Source of the DNA: Eopsaltria australis
Taxonomy: Eukaryota; Chordata; Aves; Passeriformes; Petroicidae
DNA: 64,000 bases
Direction: 5' to 3'
Assembly: GCA_034509425.1 (NCBI GenBank)
Contig: JAVTVJ010000933.1
Location: forward strand, 1,018,111-1,082,110
The notes under the pieces were generated by a model, which saw nothing but the letters and a program-made list of their open reading frames with translations, searched no databases and had not been told where the DNA came from. The translations under genes were made by a program, and so were the position numbers. Positions 1 to 39,690 of the stretch are shown here, in pieces. Positions within the stretch are counted from its first letter, which is position 1. Each line of letters starts with the position of its first letter.

Positions 1-3000
1 AGAGTTTATCTTGTTAATTAAAAGCTAGGTGGAGTGTTCTTGGTAACTGCCATCCAGTCTGTTCTTACTGTGTGTTGGATTTGAAAAAAAAAACATAGCA
101 TATGGCTGGAAAAAGTAGCAGTAGTCCCAGAAAATATTCTGTATACTAATAAGAAACAATTAGATTATTTGGCATTTGGAGTGCTGCTGTCATTGTGGAA
201 AAGTATCATATTTCACAAATAAACTGCTGAACTTAATGACCAATAATAATTTAGACTGAAGAAACATACTTTTAATGTATAGTTATTCCACATGCTGATG
301 GAAAATAACATGAAAACAAAATTATACAGGATAGGTGTCTGTTATTAGCTTCTTTTACTTTCCTGCATGCTAGTATTATCTTGATACAGTTATCACATGA
401 GAATTGTTTTCTTCGTAAGAGCTAAGACAAAACACCAAGTCTTCAATTGATAGGTTTGTATTGGGGTTTTTTATAACATCTGTTTGCAAATAAGTTGAAC
501 TTAACTTTAGGTTACTTCTTTTTCAGTGCAGAAAAAGATACAATTACATTTTGAATTTTGTACAAGTAGTTCCAAAAAATTATTTTATCTTTATTTTCTT
601 TCTAATGGGAAACATTTTGACTAAAATAAATGTTGCTTACTGCAGAGGGCAGTTAACACTTATGGAGTTTGAAATATCTGGGGAGTTAGTAATCTGTGGT
701 GACGATTGCAGACTACTTAGCAGTTTGTGTCTCCACAGTCTTTGAAGTGGTGCACTCGTGAAGCAAAAGGAAAATAATAACAACAATAACAACAGCAACA
801 ATAATAATAATATTAGAAGAACTGTTTTTCCAAAGAAGACTGCTTTCTACAGGGAAGGGTAAATTATTGTTAATGCTTGGGAAGGGTGTCACATTCAAAT
901 TAGGGCAGTAGCAGTGGGAGATCCCTGGATGAAGGCACGTATAGGACAGGAGTGGTTATTGTATTACTTCAGGGTTGTGCTTCCTGCCACCTTCACTAAA
1001 TCCACTTCTTTCCTTCCTCCATTTGACGTTTTCATTTGTACTCACAAAATCCCAGCATACGTAATTTACTAGCATTTTTATTACCTTTCTCTTTGAACGT
1101 GTTTAGTCATCATGGTGTAAAAAACTGGGCCACAAATCTTCCTCTTCTGACTCTTGTAGCATAGTTCCTTCAAGATTTGTCCTTTGCCAGTGTTCTCTGA
1201 AATCCAATAAAATATGTGTTTTCACAGAAGCTGTGTTTTGAAGGCATTTATTGGGTAACTCTTCCAGTTTTTTTGGTGTTGAGCTTTTGAGGGCAAACAG
1301 CCTGCTGAAAGAGTCACCCTTTACCTGGACATCTGCTGTCATGAACCGTCAGGTGCATACCTGCCTTTTGACCTATTTTTCTCTAAAATATTAAAGTGCA
1401 ATTGGTTAAGAAGTTCAGAAGAGGTTGAACAACAAACTGATGCATGCATGCATCATCAGGCTGGTTCCCCAAGGAAGCTGACTGCTTTAGATAAGATACA
1501 GTAGGGGAAAACTACAATCTGTGTTAAAGTACTTAAAAGCAAGAGACTGAAAAGCTCTAAACTTCTGTAAAAAATGGCCAAAAGTCAAAGAGTAAAAATA
1601 ACTCTTTTCTCTTGAACATCTCTACAAAACTTCTGGTTCTTAAAAAGAGTGGCCTTGCACTGCAGAGAACGCTGGAGTACAAACTATATGTTGATGGAAA
1701 CCTATCAAGAAGCAACTTAATAGTGTTCAGAAAATAAAATCCCCTGTAAAGCTAAGAGCCAGGAGAGGTCCATAGTCCAGTCTACAAGTAAGTCTGAAGT
1801 GAGACCTCTAACAAACTAGGGGAAGGGGGCAATTCTGGAACATGGAGCCATTGCAGACAGGTTGTTTTCTCTGCTTCAGCTATCTATAATTACATGCAAA
1901 AATAGTTGAAATAGTGCTCTGGTCAATTGAAACGGAAGTGGTGGAGTGGATGGACAAGCTGGAGGGCAACTGAATACTACAAGTTTGCTTGCACTAGGAA
2001 TTCTGTCAGAGAAGTACATGTGGTGTTTGGACTCAGGGATTGTTCCAGTGGTAGTTCATGTAGTTTTAGTTTTTGTTTGTTCAGTTGGTGATCTCTGAAG
2101 TATGATGTGCATTTCTGCATTTTAAGTTGTAATGCCTATTAACAGCATGATGTGTTTTAATTGTGACAGAATAGTAGGGTGGAGGGGAAGGATGTTTACT
2201 GCATTTGCTGCTGGCTTCATAGGCATTGATGGGAACTTCTGAGAAGAATGACAGCTCTATTAAATTGTTTGATAGCATGGTCACACAATGAAGAGGAAAA
2301 GTAGTTGTATTCATAACCAACTGGGAAAACATTACTTGGAGGTGAATGACCTTCACATCACTTGCACTGGAAACTTCAGGCACTGTGTAGGCCTGTGGAA
2401 TTCTAATGAAATATGGAGACTTAGCCAGAGATTGATGATTTGTTTTTTTCAGCTTATGCTTATGAATGGCTATTTTTACGTGAGTAACCAGAAGGATGAA
2501 GCATCTCTGTGCTGAGCTAGCAGAATTAAAATAGGCTGCGGTACAGAGCAAATGTCTGATCAGCTAAGTACAGACCTGATAGGAAGGGGATGCAATGCAG
2601 AGAGCAAGCTCTATGTGGCAGCTGCTTACTGAGTGGTACAAACTCCTTTGCTGTGAAGACTGTGTTTATACATCTTCCCATGCTTCTGTAGCCTCTAAGT
2701 GCTAAGGCAGGAGGAAAATAAAATAGGTGATGCCTTATTTTCTGCATGTTACTCTTTTCTGATAGGGTTTTGATTTTCCATGTATGTTGGAATTTTTATA
2801 TTTTAGTGCTGCTAAAGTATAATTTAAGTAGTAATTCTTCCAGGGGTTAGGGAACCATCAAAAATCTGTGTTGATAAACACAATATAAAGGTGAATACTT
2901 GCAGGTGCTAAATTTCTTGGTATTTAAGTCTTCTGTCTTCAATGAGTCACTCCTAATGCTAGGTGCAAAGCAGTACTGAAGTATGGATTGTAATTCACTC

Positions 3001-3055
3001 ATCTGGAGGTGGGTTTTGTTTTTGTTTTGTTTTTGTTCTCTTTGCACTGGCGTAG
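1..3055 (+). other. RNF38: RNF38 upstream intron sequence (5' exons not in window)
   Basis: AT-rich sequence ahead of the first recognisable RNF38 exon, ending in a T-rich tract and the acceptor at 3054-3055. I looked for the exon that should encode the residues just before the first visible one and did not find it. Only a short AAT/AAC simple repeat near 771-813 and an 18-bp palindrome at 1438-1455 stand out. The short open frames here show no family resemblance. An alternative 5' exon cannot be excluded by eye. Confidence 0.7.
771..813. repeat. AAT/AAC trinucleotide simple repeat
   Basis: Imperfect run of AAT and AAC units, about 14 copies, within intron sequence left of the first RNF38 exon. 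Confidence 0.85.
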
Positions 3056-28886
<25,831 letters not shown>

Positions 28887-31800
28887 CCAATCTAAGAGCA
28901 CAAATCTGGTTTGGGTGTTTCTGGTCACATGTATATATGAACTCTCTATTGAACTTACCTACCCATGTGGCTTCCAGCCTACCCTTTACACAAAAGGGTC
29001 AATGGACCTTACTTTGCACTGTGTGACTTAATCAATTATAAAGCTTATAACTAGTCTTCACAGTTACGGGATTGTTATACTAACAAGTGTGATTGGAACT
29101 CCAAAGATTTTTTTTTTTTTTAGCTTAATTTTGTGTGTGCACTAACATTCCCTGGGTTTTGTGTGATCATTCCGAGTATTGCTGCGAGATTACTGTGGAT
29201 GTGATCTTTTAGCATGTGCTTTTATATAAAAGAAAAAGAAAAAAAAAGTGGTAGCTCCAAACAATATAGCAATCTACCTTATATAGAGCCTTCAGATACT
29301 GTGAGTGGGGATATGGAAGGTATGAGTGCGGCTTTGCCTGTGAGAGGGTGAGTGAAGTGTGCTTGTGGCTGGGTGTGCGTGTGTGTTTGAGAACCTATAT
29401 ACCAGCATGTACTGAGAACGTATGTGTGTAGTAATAATTATGCTGCAATGTATAATCTTGTGTGTTATTTAAACAGTACTAGTACTGTACACTGGTTCCT
29501 TTCCTTGTGTTTGCAGTTGCACACTGAATGCGATGGGTGCAGCAATTACAGACATTTAGTATTTTGTCCCCAACGTACTTACAGGTGTAAAGACCTTTCT
29601 ACCTACTACTATTCAAACAGCTGTTATGCTTCCCCTTCATTGGAGGCTTCCAGTGTGTACCACTAAAGAATGCATTGGTTGTTCATACACAGGTAACCTT
29701 GGGGGTTTTATCATATGTTACAAAGTCTGGATTTTTTAATAGCTGATTTACAAGTTACTTTATCAATGTGGAGTTGCAATATCACATTTAGCAATATTGA
29801 TGTTTTCAATTGCTAATATGAATATCAGTGTTCTTCTGTTTTCCTTTTAAATTTTTCTATCTGGGTTTACCAGTTACATGTTTCTTCCATGAAAGGAAGC
29901 AGAAAGTACACTGACGGTGTCCTAGTCTTGTGGAACAGCTCTTAACATTTGGCCATTGTGCTTGCTAAGGACATCATCTTTTAGCTTATAAACATTGGCT
30001 TTAATCACATACATTCTTTGTCATCTACAAGGAAGTTTGTTTGTTACTAAAATAACTTGTAAAAGGTTCCAATTTTATTCCTGCAACTTCATGAATAAAA
30101 TAAATTTTTTAGCGTTTTCTCAGAGAAGTAGAATTCAATATTTTTTTCACCGTATCACAAGAGGAGGTAGGTTTTGGTTATTAACTGCAAAATTCAGTTG
30201 CCCTGATGCTGCTTCTTTCCCTTCCTTATTTCATGATGAGTGTAATAGGAAGAAGGAACTCCCTAGGTTTTTGCAATCAAGTTTCCAGAGTGCTCCACTA
30301 GAGGAGAAATTTGGAATACTTTCCAGAACAGTGCTGTGAAACAGGAGGGGATAATGTCTATTCAAGTGCTCTGATTAATGTTTTATTTGGGCCATTGAAA
30401 AAAATGAGCTTTCTTTGTAACATTCACACTGTTAACATCTCTGATAAAATATTTACATCTGCATGTACCGCAGTCATTAAAAGGATGCACTTTTTGCAAT
30501 GAAACTCTTTCTCATAAATTCAGTGTCATTAGTTTGGTTGCAGCAGCATAAGTGGCACAATTACCAGTATTGCTACGGCTTGCTGCCAGTCTCAGCTTTA
30601 AGTTTATTCTTCATCATTTCTGATGCTTTTGTATGCTGCTATGCTTTATTATCAGTTATAATTTCAAACAGTGTTAGATGTTCTCCATGTTGGTTTTCCT
30701 CTTTGAAGATTTTACAGACCAGTCACAACTCTTGGTGCAGCTAAATAAAAGCACAATTTTGCCCTGTTTCACATGGTTTTCCCGCTGTTCAGTTATGCAG
30801 GTAGTTCTCAAAAACGGTGAAGGTTTCCATACCTGTCCTTACATAGGAACACTAAATAAATAAAAATGCTGTTACTTCCACTTCAAAATACTATAATTTC
30901 TTCTCTTTCAGTGGAGTTAAAGAATAGGCTTTTCACAATAGCACCTAGCAGGTTAAATTACATGTAATAAAATTTATTTTTTTAACAAATAAAATCATGT
31001 TGTTTAAAAAGCATATGCCACGTATGTCTTACAAAACTTAGCCTCTTTTATATAACTGCAAAATTAAAAAAGTCCGTGTACAGATTTAAACATGACTAAC
31101 ATTTCTGTGTTTAGTATTCAGTTCAAAGCATGGAAAGAGGATACTTTTTCTAAACTTGATACAAGTGAACAAGACACATCCTTCTGAAGCCAAGGGAAAG
31201 TAGTTCTCTTTCTGGAACTGGAGAAATGTCCCTTTTCCCCCACTAAAATTCTGTGAGATTATGGGAAATCTAAGAGATGGAGGGTCTAAGCTGTTAAATC
31301 CTGCAATTAATTGTTGCACTCTCACGGCTCATCTCTTCTGGAATGGTTCTTCGGTTTGCATGGATTGAATGTGGACTTGCTTCCTGTGGTCAGTGTGTAC
31401 AAAGAGCACACGTGTTTATGTTTTGAATCAGCTCAGACAGGCTACAACCACATCGTCTGTGGTGACTGTCACGGGCAGGGGATTTACATTCAGCTATTAA
31501 CTGCCATGTATTTGTATTATGCACAGCTGCCGTGGTGCCTGACAGCACCTGAATTCAGCAACACTTCTTTTATGTTCGTTGCCTTTCTGCCATTCACTGA
31601 CTCTTTTTTCTCCAAAAAAACAAAAATATCCAACCTCTAGTATGTTTGCTTTATCATATTGGCACTGCTGTGTGTTTTGCTTAAACTGTCAATTTAATTT
31701 GACATTTTGGTGGATATCAGGGCCTACAGATAATTTCAGTGTCTCATTTTTTGGCTTTCTTTAGAAAAAGAAGTAAGGCCATGTGTTGTAGGTAATTTTG

Positions 31801-32275
31801 TACAGGCTCTTGAATGTGATTTCACAGCTGTTAATACAATGCATAATACTTGGGATGAGACTTACCAGCTGTTTTAATTGTAGAAAACAGTTTCAACTGA
31901 GTTATCTTTGGGCCTTTGTAAAAGCTGTGGTTTTTTCCTTTGGTACATTGTTACCTCATTTTGCTACTTGTGTTTCAGACTTGCTAATTATTATGAAAGC
32001 TTATGGTTTTTGTTGGAATCATATTTTGTTAAGTGTTTTCTTTAAATCATATGCTATTGTATCATTTAACATGTAGTTTTAAATGTATTATAAATATCTG
32101 TAACCAAATCATTTGAAGGCTTGATAAATTTTTAACAAAATTTGTACATTTTTTATGAGAGTTACTAGTAATGCTTTACTAGGTAGTGCAATGAATTTTT
32201 ATTTTTAATCCCTGTGCCCAATTTTGGAGTTGAGAGAGTTGTTCGGTAATAAATGTATGATGTACACTTACACAA
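28887..32275 (+). other. RNF38: RNF38 3' untranslated region (inferred extent)
   Basis: About 3.4 kb of repeat-free, AT-rich sequence after the stop. The end is inferred from the AATAAA at 32248-32253 with a GT-rich stretch downstream (around 32280-32310). Earlier AATAAA signals at 30855-30860 and 30966-30971 could give shorter messages. A long 3'UTR is usual for this gene in mammals. Open frames inside it are not supported as genes. Confidence 0.7.
32248..32253 (+). terminator. RNF38: Probable distal RNF38 polyadenylation signal
   Basis: Canonical AATAAA followed within ~60 bp by a U/GU-rich element. The sequence changes character beyond it, passing into unannotated DNA and then CR1. Confidence 0.6.
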
Positions 32276-32964
32276 TTTTGTCCTGTTGTTTTTCTGAGGG
32301 GTGTGCTGTTTTCTTTTATTACTGGGCATATTTCTGTGCATGATCATGCAAATTGAAATATTACTGGCAACAGCTGCTTGTGTCGTAGGGGGGCATTTTG
32401 CCACCTTAACTGTAGGACACAACTGGTTTTTTTAATCTTACGTTGAGAGAGCTTAAGAAACTGATACGAAATGCTGCACAATATTTTTGAGAGTGTGAGA
32501 ATTCAAAGTTCTCAAAGCCTTGCCTAAAAGGTCAGTGTTCTAAAGATCTTATTTACTTAGCCAGAAGAAAGTTTGCAGGGATGAAGGTGCTCCTTAGGTG
32601 TACTACTTGCACTCTGTATCAGCTGAAGTTGTATTACACTTTTGCAGTGCCCTAAGAGTTGTAAGTGATGCATCCTGAACTATGATGGGATTAGCCAGGG
32701 TCACACAAGAAACTGGTAGTGATACAAAAGAAAAAAGAAAGAAAAAGAGTTGTGTAATTTTAGTTTTGAGGTAATATAAAGTAAGTTGACAGATGTAGTT
32801 ACTTAAGAGGTTTTCCTGTACAGAGGACATATCACAGCGGCATCAATAGCGGGTGTTCTTGGTATTCAGATGTGTTTGAAGATTCAGTCGTGCCTTTGAG
32901 AATCCTTATGCAGATTCACAGCCATACCTTTTGGATTTGGGAGACATTGGAAAAGAGAAGGGTA
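32276..32964. other. Intergenic, nothing recognised
   Basis: 690 bp between the inferred RNF38 3' end and a CR1 copy. No feature was seen. Confidence 0.6.
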
Positions 32965-34352
32965 TCTATGAGGCCTGATGGATTCATCCAGACATCTTCA
33001 AAGAGCTGGCTGATGTCACGCCTCTCTCCATGCTTTTTGAGCAGTCTTGGGAATCTGGAGAGGTTCCAGCTGCCTGGAAGCTTGTGAACATTACCCCAAT
33101 TTTCAAGAAGGAAGACCCCAAGAACTACAGTGAAGTCTCACTTCAGTGCCCAGTAAAATCATGGGAAAGTTTATTCTGGGAGTACTGAAAAACACCTGGA
33201 GGAGAGCCCAGTCATCAGTCAGATTTCAAAAATGCTTTCCATACTGTCTCTCTCTGACAGTGTCCTTCTGGACAAAACATCCAGCCCACAGCTGGATAGA
33301 CACATCATGTGATGGGTGAGCACCTGCCTCATGGGTCAGGCACAAAGGGTGACAGTGAATGGGTGACATCTGACTGGAGACCTGTCACTGGTGGGGTTCC
33401 ACAGGGCTCCATCCTCAGCCCTGTGCTCTTCAACGTCTTCATAAATTACTCAGACACAGGGCTGGAAGGGATACTAAGTAAATTTGCCAGCAACACTAAA
33501 TTGGGAGAAGCTGTATGCTCCCTCAGAGGCCTTGCAGAGAAACCTGGACAAATGAGAGGGCTGGATCTGCACCAACTTCATGAAGTTCAATGAGGAAAGC
33601 ACTGGATTCTGTGCCTGGGACATGGCAACCCTGGATGTGTGCATAACCTGGGGAACAAGAGACTGCAGAGCAGCTCCATGGAAAGGGACCTGGGGGTTCT
33701 GGTCAGTGGGAAGGTGAACATGTGTCAGCAGTGCCCTGGCAGCCAGGAAGGCCACCCATGCCTTGGGGGGCATCAGGCACAGCATCACCAGCCGGGCAAG
33801 GGAGGGAATTGTCCTGCTCTGCTCTGCACTGGGGCGGCCTCACCTCGAATGCTGGGGGCAGTTCTGGGTGACACAATGGAAAAAAGACATTAGGCTTTTG
33901 GAGGATGCTCAAATGATGGCAATGAAACTGGTGAAGGGTCTGGAGAGGAAGCTGTATGAGAAGCAGCTGAGGTCACTTGTTCTGTTCAGCCTTGAGGAGG
34001 CTGAAGGGAGACCTCATTGTCATTTTTAACATCCTCACAAGTGAAGAGGCAGGCACTGATCTCTTCACTTTTGTGACCAGTGACAGGACTTGAGGAAATG
34101 GCATGAAACTGAGTCAGGGGAGGTTTAGCTTGGATTATCAGAAGAGGTTCTTCACCCAGCAGGTGGTTGGGCACTCGAATAGGCTCTCTAGGGAAGTGGT
34201 CACAGCACCAAGCCTGGCATAGTTCAGAAGTGTTTGGACAATACTACTGGGCTCATGGTGTGATTCTTGGGGATGGTGCTGTGCAGGGACAGGGGTTGGA
34301 CAGAATGATCCTGATGAGTCCCTTCCAACTCAGCATATTCTATGAGCCATGA
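32965..34352 (+). mobile_element. Long CR1 LINE fragment with reverse-transcriptase remnant
   Basis: About 1.4 kb CR1 spanning part of ORF2 to the 3' end. A frame at 33309-33593 shows [18 protein letters not shown], the RT palm motif. Where an active CR1 has FADD, this copy reads FASN, so the catalytic aspartates are lost, and stops and frameshifts break the frame. Downstream follow GGGACCTGGGGGTTCTGGTC, the CACCTCGAATGCTGGGG segment and the tail CATATTCTATGA. It is a dead copy. Confidence 0.93.
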
Positions 34353-37300
34353 ATTACTGCATCCACAAAGCTCTGTGCTTTTTCAAACATGCAAATAGAA
34401 CACGAGCCACCAGTTCTGAAATACATACTCTGCCTAGCGCAGTCTCACATGCTGGCTTTTGCAGTGGATTGCACTGTGCCACTTAACACATCACTGTGCC
34501 TCAAAGTGCAGTTTCCAGTTGTGAAAACTCAGGTAGTGTTGGACTCTAGTACCTAGAACAAAATTTAGCAAATTTTCATTTTGAAATGGACATCTTGGAG
34601 AGGCTCATCCTGGCACCACTAGAAGAGTCTAAAGTTAACAGTTGTGCAGATGTCCAAGCCAGGACAGTTGTCCATGATAAATATCCTGGGAGATATCCCA
34701 CTGAGCTCCTCTGTCTCACTGTTTCTTCCCATAGATTTGTGTGTGCAGGAGAATCATATTCACCAAACCGTGTTTGCTAGGGTTTTGAGAATGCCTAGTT
34801 TGTTTGGGTTTTTTTGAGAGGCAGTTAAGGGAAGAATATGGAAAGAGAAGTTAAGAAGCAATTCACAGCCCATTAAGAGTACTAGCATCATACAGTTTTA
34901 TGCAAAAACTGTAGATAAATCCGTGAGTTCAACAAGAGAAACAAGAAGGAACTGTACTCAAAGCAAGGAATGGAAATATTTTTTTCATGTGCAACAGACC
35001 AGTAATGAAATTAGGTACGTAGACCATAATGTTTATATGGTCTATGATCTTCAAAAAAAATCCTTAGTGAGTAGCTGTAATAGTTTTTGCATTGTGATTA
35101 GAAAGTATTTCTGTAAATATTCATGATCATGCTAATTGAAAGAAGTAATTACGCATGCTGGTGCTGCTGAAACACATGCTTTTGCGATACCTGAAGTATT
35201 AGTTCTCTTACAGCCTGCTCTTGCTCTGCAATTTACTGACTTGCTGTTGGTCATGGACCATACCCCTTCTGCCAACAGAGGTTATCACTATGTTGCAACA
35301 TACACTTCTTTCTACCCAAATCTAGTCCAACATGCAGATCCAGGAGCACTTTGGACCTGTATGATTTCATTTTGCTTGGCCTTATGACATTTTGCTTTGT
35401 CTTTTCCTTCTGAAGAGCAAGGCCAGATTAAAAAAGTAGTTACTGTGAACTGCTTTTCATCTTCCTCTGTACACCATTGCATCTTGAGCCAGCATCAACA
35501 GATTCAAGGAAATGGAGCAGGGAAAGGAGATTGCAGAGCATGACAAGAAGTGATTGCACTTCGTCTTTAAGACTTCGGCATGGAGAATGACCAGTTAGCC
35601 ACAAAAGGAGTAATGCAGTTGAATACAACAAATGACACAGCATCTAAGTTTTGGTCTTAACCATCTGTCACTAATAGGGTGTCTCATTCAACACGTGAAT
35701 GTGCTTCTAGAATGCACAATCATTAACTGTACATGAAAGGATGGGAAACCATACAACTTCTGTAGGGTTGGACATTTACTGACCAATATCAATACCAGAT
35801 GCTGAGGAAGTCACAGGGAATACAATCACAGTAATGAATTTGTATGGTCATACAATTCTGCGTACCCTCATTTTTGTGTAATGTCCTCAACAAGTCAAGT
35901 TTCATCAATTACTAATAGAAGAAGAGTGAAACAAGTAAAGAATTGTTGTGTGACTTCAGTTTACCGCAGGGGAGGGGGCCAGGTATGAGAGCCGGAAGCA
36001 CAAGCCTTCAAGTTAACTAATGGTTATGTGGAATGGTTAGCTGCCAAATTCATCCTGAGGTAGCAGGTAGGAGTGCTATTTTGATAGAGCTCCATACCTG
36101 AAGTGAAAGGTACAGTCTGTCTGAATCCATTAAGAAAGGAAGCAATGATCTGCTTTGGTAAATCTTTCTCAGGGTATGAGAAACTCAGAGCACAGACAAG
36201 ATTTGCTCTTTTAAGGAGACTATTTAATGATTAAGGAGACTATTCCTTGGGAATACACTTATACCAAATACCCGTTTACTCTGGCCTTCCTGGGGTTTGT
36301 CTTAGTGTACCCATAATTTTGCTTATGGTGGATTTTGCAGGATCTGATGCCAGGGGGAATCTCAGCATCAAGTGTCTTACAGATCACAGCATCCCTGAGC
36401 TTCAGAAACTGCTGTTGGCAGTCTGTGGGCTAGAATTTCTGCCCTCATTTCATGGACTATTCGGTAAGTGGCTCTGTAGGAGAGTGGAAATGGAAAGACA
36501 GTCTCCTGTTTCGTTCTTGTTTTGGGACCTGAGGAAAGAATGAGCGGAAGAGAATTGAGAAGACTGTACCCAGGCACAGCAAGCCCCTGCTGCACTGTGC
36601 CCATCGGATGAGTCAAAATGCATTAACCAGCAGAAGGCTTCCAGTCTCCCTGGGAACTGCAGATGGCAGCAATTCAACAACTAATTCTTTCTGCACGGGG
36701 CATTGCCTCCACTGCCTTGTGCATCTGGCTGTGTCTCAGAGCTGCAGTTTTGTAACACAAAACCTTTAAACGCAATGCAAGTTCTACATACCCCCATTCC
36801 TCGTCCTCCCTTTTGTCTTCCTCCACCTCCCCACGTGGGTTGTGTCCCCTTCAGTACTGGGAGGGATCATGGGTTATTGCCAAGCAGAACCAATTTCCTG
36901 CCCGTTGTGACAGTGACAGCACAGAACAGACATAGCTGATGACAATATTGCTGCCAACATGACAAAGCTCCCTGTGAGTTGTGCAGCCTTGCTGCCACAT
37001 GGTACTGCTGGGGGAAGCTGGTCTCTAAGCTCTTTCTTAGATGCTATCATGAGAGCTATGAATGTTGCAAAGTGTTGAATTTTTACAGTTCTGCTGAAGC
37101 TCCATGACATTAGGGAACACCTTTCCCAGAGATACTGGTGGCATTGCTGTTGAGTGAGTGAGACTGGGGATGCTTTCCTCCTCAGGTGGGCTGTGCAGAG
37201 AGACAGGGTCTCTGTGGTAAAAATTGGCAGCAGGCAGACTGAGTGAGGCAGCCCTGAAACAGGGAGTGTTCTGCTTGGCATCCTTTCTGCCCTGCAGGTA

Positions 37301-37521
37301 CCAATATCTTGTATGACAGCCAGACTCCATGAAAAGGAAAGTGGTGTGTAGGAGGATATTTAATTTCAAAGGGTGGTTTCCATGTGAGTTGTTCATGAAT
37401 GGCATAATTTCATTGATAGGGCATCTAAATTATGGCAGATTGAGATGTAGATGTATTGGTTTGGTCTTGAATACAAGTAAGGCAGGGCTGACCTAAGTGT
37501 ATATTTGCAGCTGTGGCTGCC
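34353..37521. other. Intergenic, nothing recognised
   Basis: 3.2 kb between a CR1 and the AT-rich hairpin. Small open frames on both strands have no recognisable family. No RNA gene or repeat was identified by eye. Confidence 0.55.
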
Positions 37522-37562
37522 ATTATTGCACAGTAATAATTACATTATTATTGTGCAATAAT
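37522..37562. repeat. AT-rich hairpin, 19-bp arms with 3-base loop
   Basis: The left arm (37522-37540, starts ATTATTGCACA) and right arm (37544-37562, ends TGTGCAATAAT) are reverse complements apart from one position, which would be a G-U wobble in RNA. The loop is TAC. A 15-base direct repeat (ATAATTACATTATTA) starts at 37536 and again at 37558. It may be a slippage-born palindrome or a DNA-transposon relic. A small RNA precursor is possible but unsupported. Confidence 0.9.
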
Positions 37563-39594
37563 TACATTATTACATAGTAATTCACCTCTTATACCTCGGA
37601 TGGAGTGTAAATGGTACTCACATACCTGCTGATATTCCTGGACTCTTATTCTAAAATCTGCTCTCTAGGTTGTTACCTGCCACAGCATGGTGGGGCAGTT
37701 TCTATTTCCCTGGAAATTTTCTGGGGACATGTGTTATGTGCCTTTTGGGTAGGAACTTCAGCTGCTGTACTTTGGCCCCTGAAAGACAACCATCTGTTAC
37801 TCAGGCAATTGCAAAACCTGCTCTGCAATTGGCTTTGTTGAGCAACTATTAACAAAGAACTGATAACCAGGATAATATCATGGCTAAGCAAAGGGCAGAA
37901 GACACAGAGAACATTTTAGGAAAATCTCTGTTCCCAATGAATGCAGATGGATTTCAGTGCTACCTTTGCTGGGCTGTCCTAGGAGAGTGTTTTTGAAGCT
38001 TCAGTTCATCAATAACCTGGTGGATAGGCAAAGTAGAAAAATAGGAAGTGTAATCCAAATGTTGTCATAAATAGAGGTAGATGGGAAAAGATAATACAGA
38101 GAAAAAAGGATCTTTGCCTTACTGCCAGTTAGAGCATTGTCTGTAGCAAACAGAACATGTCACAGAGAGAGTCCATGGCTGAAGTGCAATAATAGTAAGA
38201 GAAAAGAATGAAACAAAATCAAGTCAGTACAAAATAGGGGGAGTGGGCATGTAAAATGCATACATAAGAATGCCAAGCAGAAATTCTACGTTTTCTAGCC
38301 TTGAGTGGCGATCCTTCTCCCAGCTGCATACCCAGACCGTGTGTTTACATTGGAAGTCACTGTCTCTTCCTAGCTGTCTTCTTCCAACCAAACCACATGA
38401 AACCAGTCTTGCTTGATCTGAACATCTCCCTGCTGGATGTGCAGCCTCGATCCTGCCTGGAACTTAGAACAACACCAGGTGCTGGAGAATCCATCTCCTG
38501 CCTGTGAAAGCAGTAACCCCCGAGCATCACTAGGACTCTGCTGAGAGTTGTTTGCTCCTCCTGCTCTGAAGGCTTTCAGTGCACAAGCCAAGGATACACC
38601 CTGACAGATGCAGCTAAGGCTGAGTCCATGGCTTGCACTGTGGCCCAGGTGCAAGAGGAGACGTTCATTTGTCCATCATCAGCACAGAGGCACCCTATGC
38701 TGTAGTGAGGCGCAAGAAGAGGGATGAGAAGCGACAGGGTTGCAAAGAATGCTCTTTTGTGGCACTGAATGCATGGCTGGGGACACTCAGGGATATCTAA
38801 AAGCTAACCCAACTGCTGCTGGCACAGGTAACCCAGGATGGAGCAGCAGGTCCGTCCAAGTTTAGCTGGGGAGGTTTTTTTTAATCAGATCCCAAAACAG
38901 GGAAAGAGAAAGGGGATGCAGCTGAGACTGCTAATGTGCCCCTATTCCCTGCATGGGTGCTGCCTCCCAAAGGGTGTGGGGCTCATCCCAGGCCCTTACA
39001 CCCCTCTTTCTCCCTCCTTCTGTCTTTAATTTCCCGTCCTCTGTCTGAGGTCCCCGTGCCACCAGCAACAGTTGTCAGGGCTGAGGAAGGCTTCTCGGGT
39101 CGCGTTGAGGATGCCTCTCCCCTTACAAGTTTCAGGGCAAGCTTGTTAGGAATACCCAGGAATGCCTTCCCACGTGCCAGCCTGCTGCCAGAGAGCTGCT
39201 CTCAGCCCTCACCCACGCAGAATGAGCAAGAAGTGCTGGCATGTCAGGGTGCGTGTGGGGAACCCTTGCCCAGGCAGGGTGGCTGACTGCAGTTGCAGGC
39301 GGGGCTATCCCTCTCCAGAAGTTTTTCTGGAGAAATACCGTCCTTGAAGGAAGATGCATGTCTCCTCTGCCCTTCGTCCCCCACCAGCTGATTGATTGGT
39401 GTTTGGGGAATAAAAGGAAATGTTTACAAGTCCAATCTCACGGTATTTGGCAAACTGGGAGGCTTTGCTGTTGACCTGTTTCTGTACAAGCAGCCAGAGA
39501 AGCAGCTCAGCGAGGTCGGTGGACGTGGCACACGCTGAGGTGCCAGGATCTGAAAGGGTCGTACAGCACCAGGACAAAAAGGTTTAATGAGCTG
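37563..39594. other. Intergenic, nothing recognised
   Basis: 2.0 kb, becoming GC-richer from about 38.3 kb. Open frames overlap on several frames of both strands, which is expected of GC-rich non-coding DNA. No domain was recognised. Confidence 0.55.
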
Positions 39595-39690
39595 TTAATG
39601 AGCCCAGTTGTGGCTTCCCAGTACAAAGGAGATACGGATATGCTGGAGAGAGTCCAGCAAGGGGCCATTAAGATGACTAAGAATAGTTGC
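39595..39690 (+). mobile_element. Short CR1 fragment
   Basis: The segment around TCCCAGTACAAAGGAGATAC, CTGGAGAGAGTCCAGCAAG and GGGCCATTAAGATGACTAAG matches CR1 3' internal sequence in sense orientation. It is only about 100 bp. Confidence 0.8.

Noticed and set aside
1438..1455. 18-bp perfect palindrome TGATGCATGCATGCATCA
   Set aside because: It is mostly a TGCA tandem and such short palindromes are common in intronic DNA.
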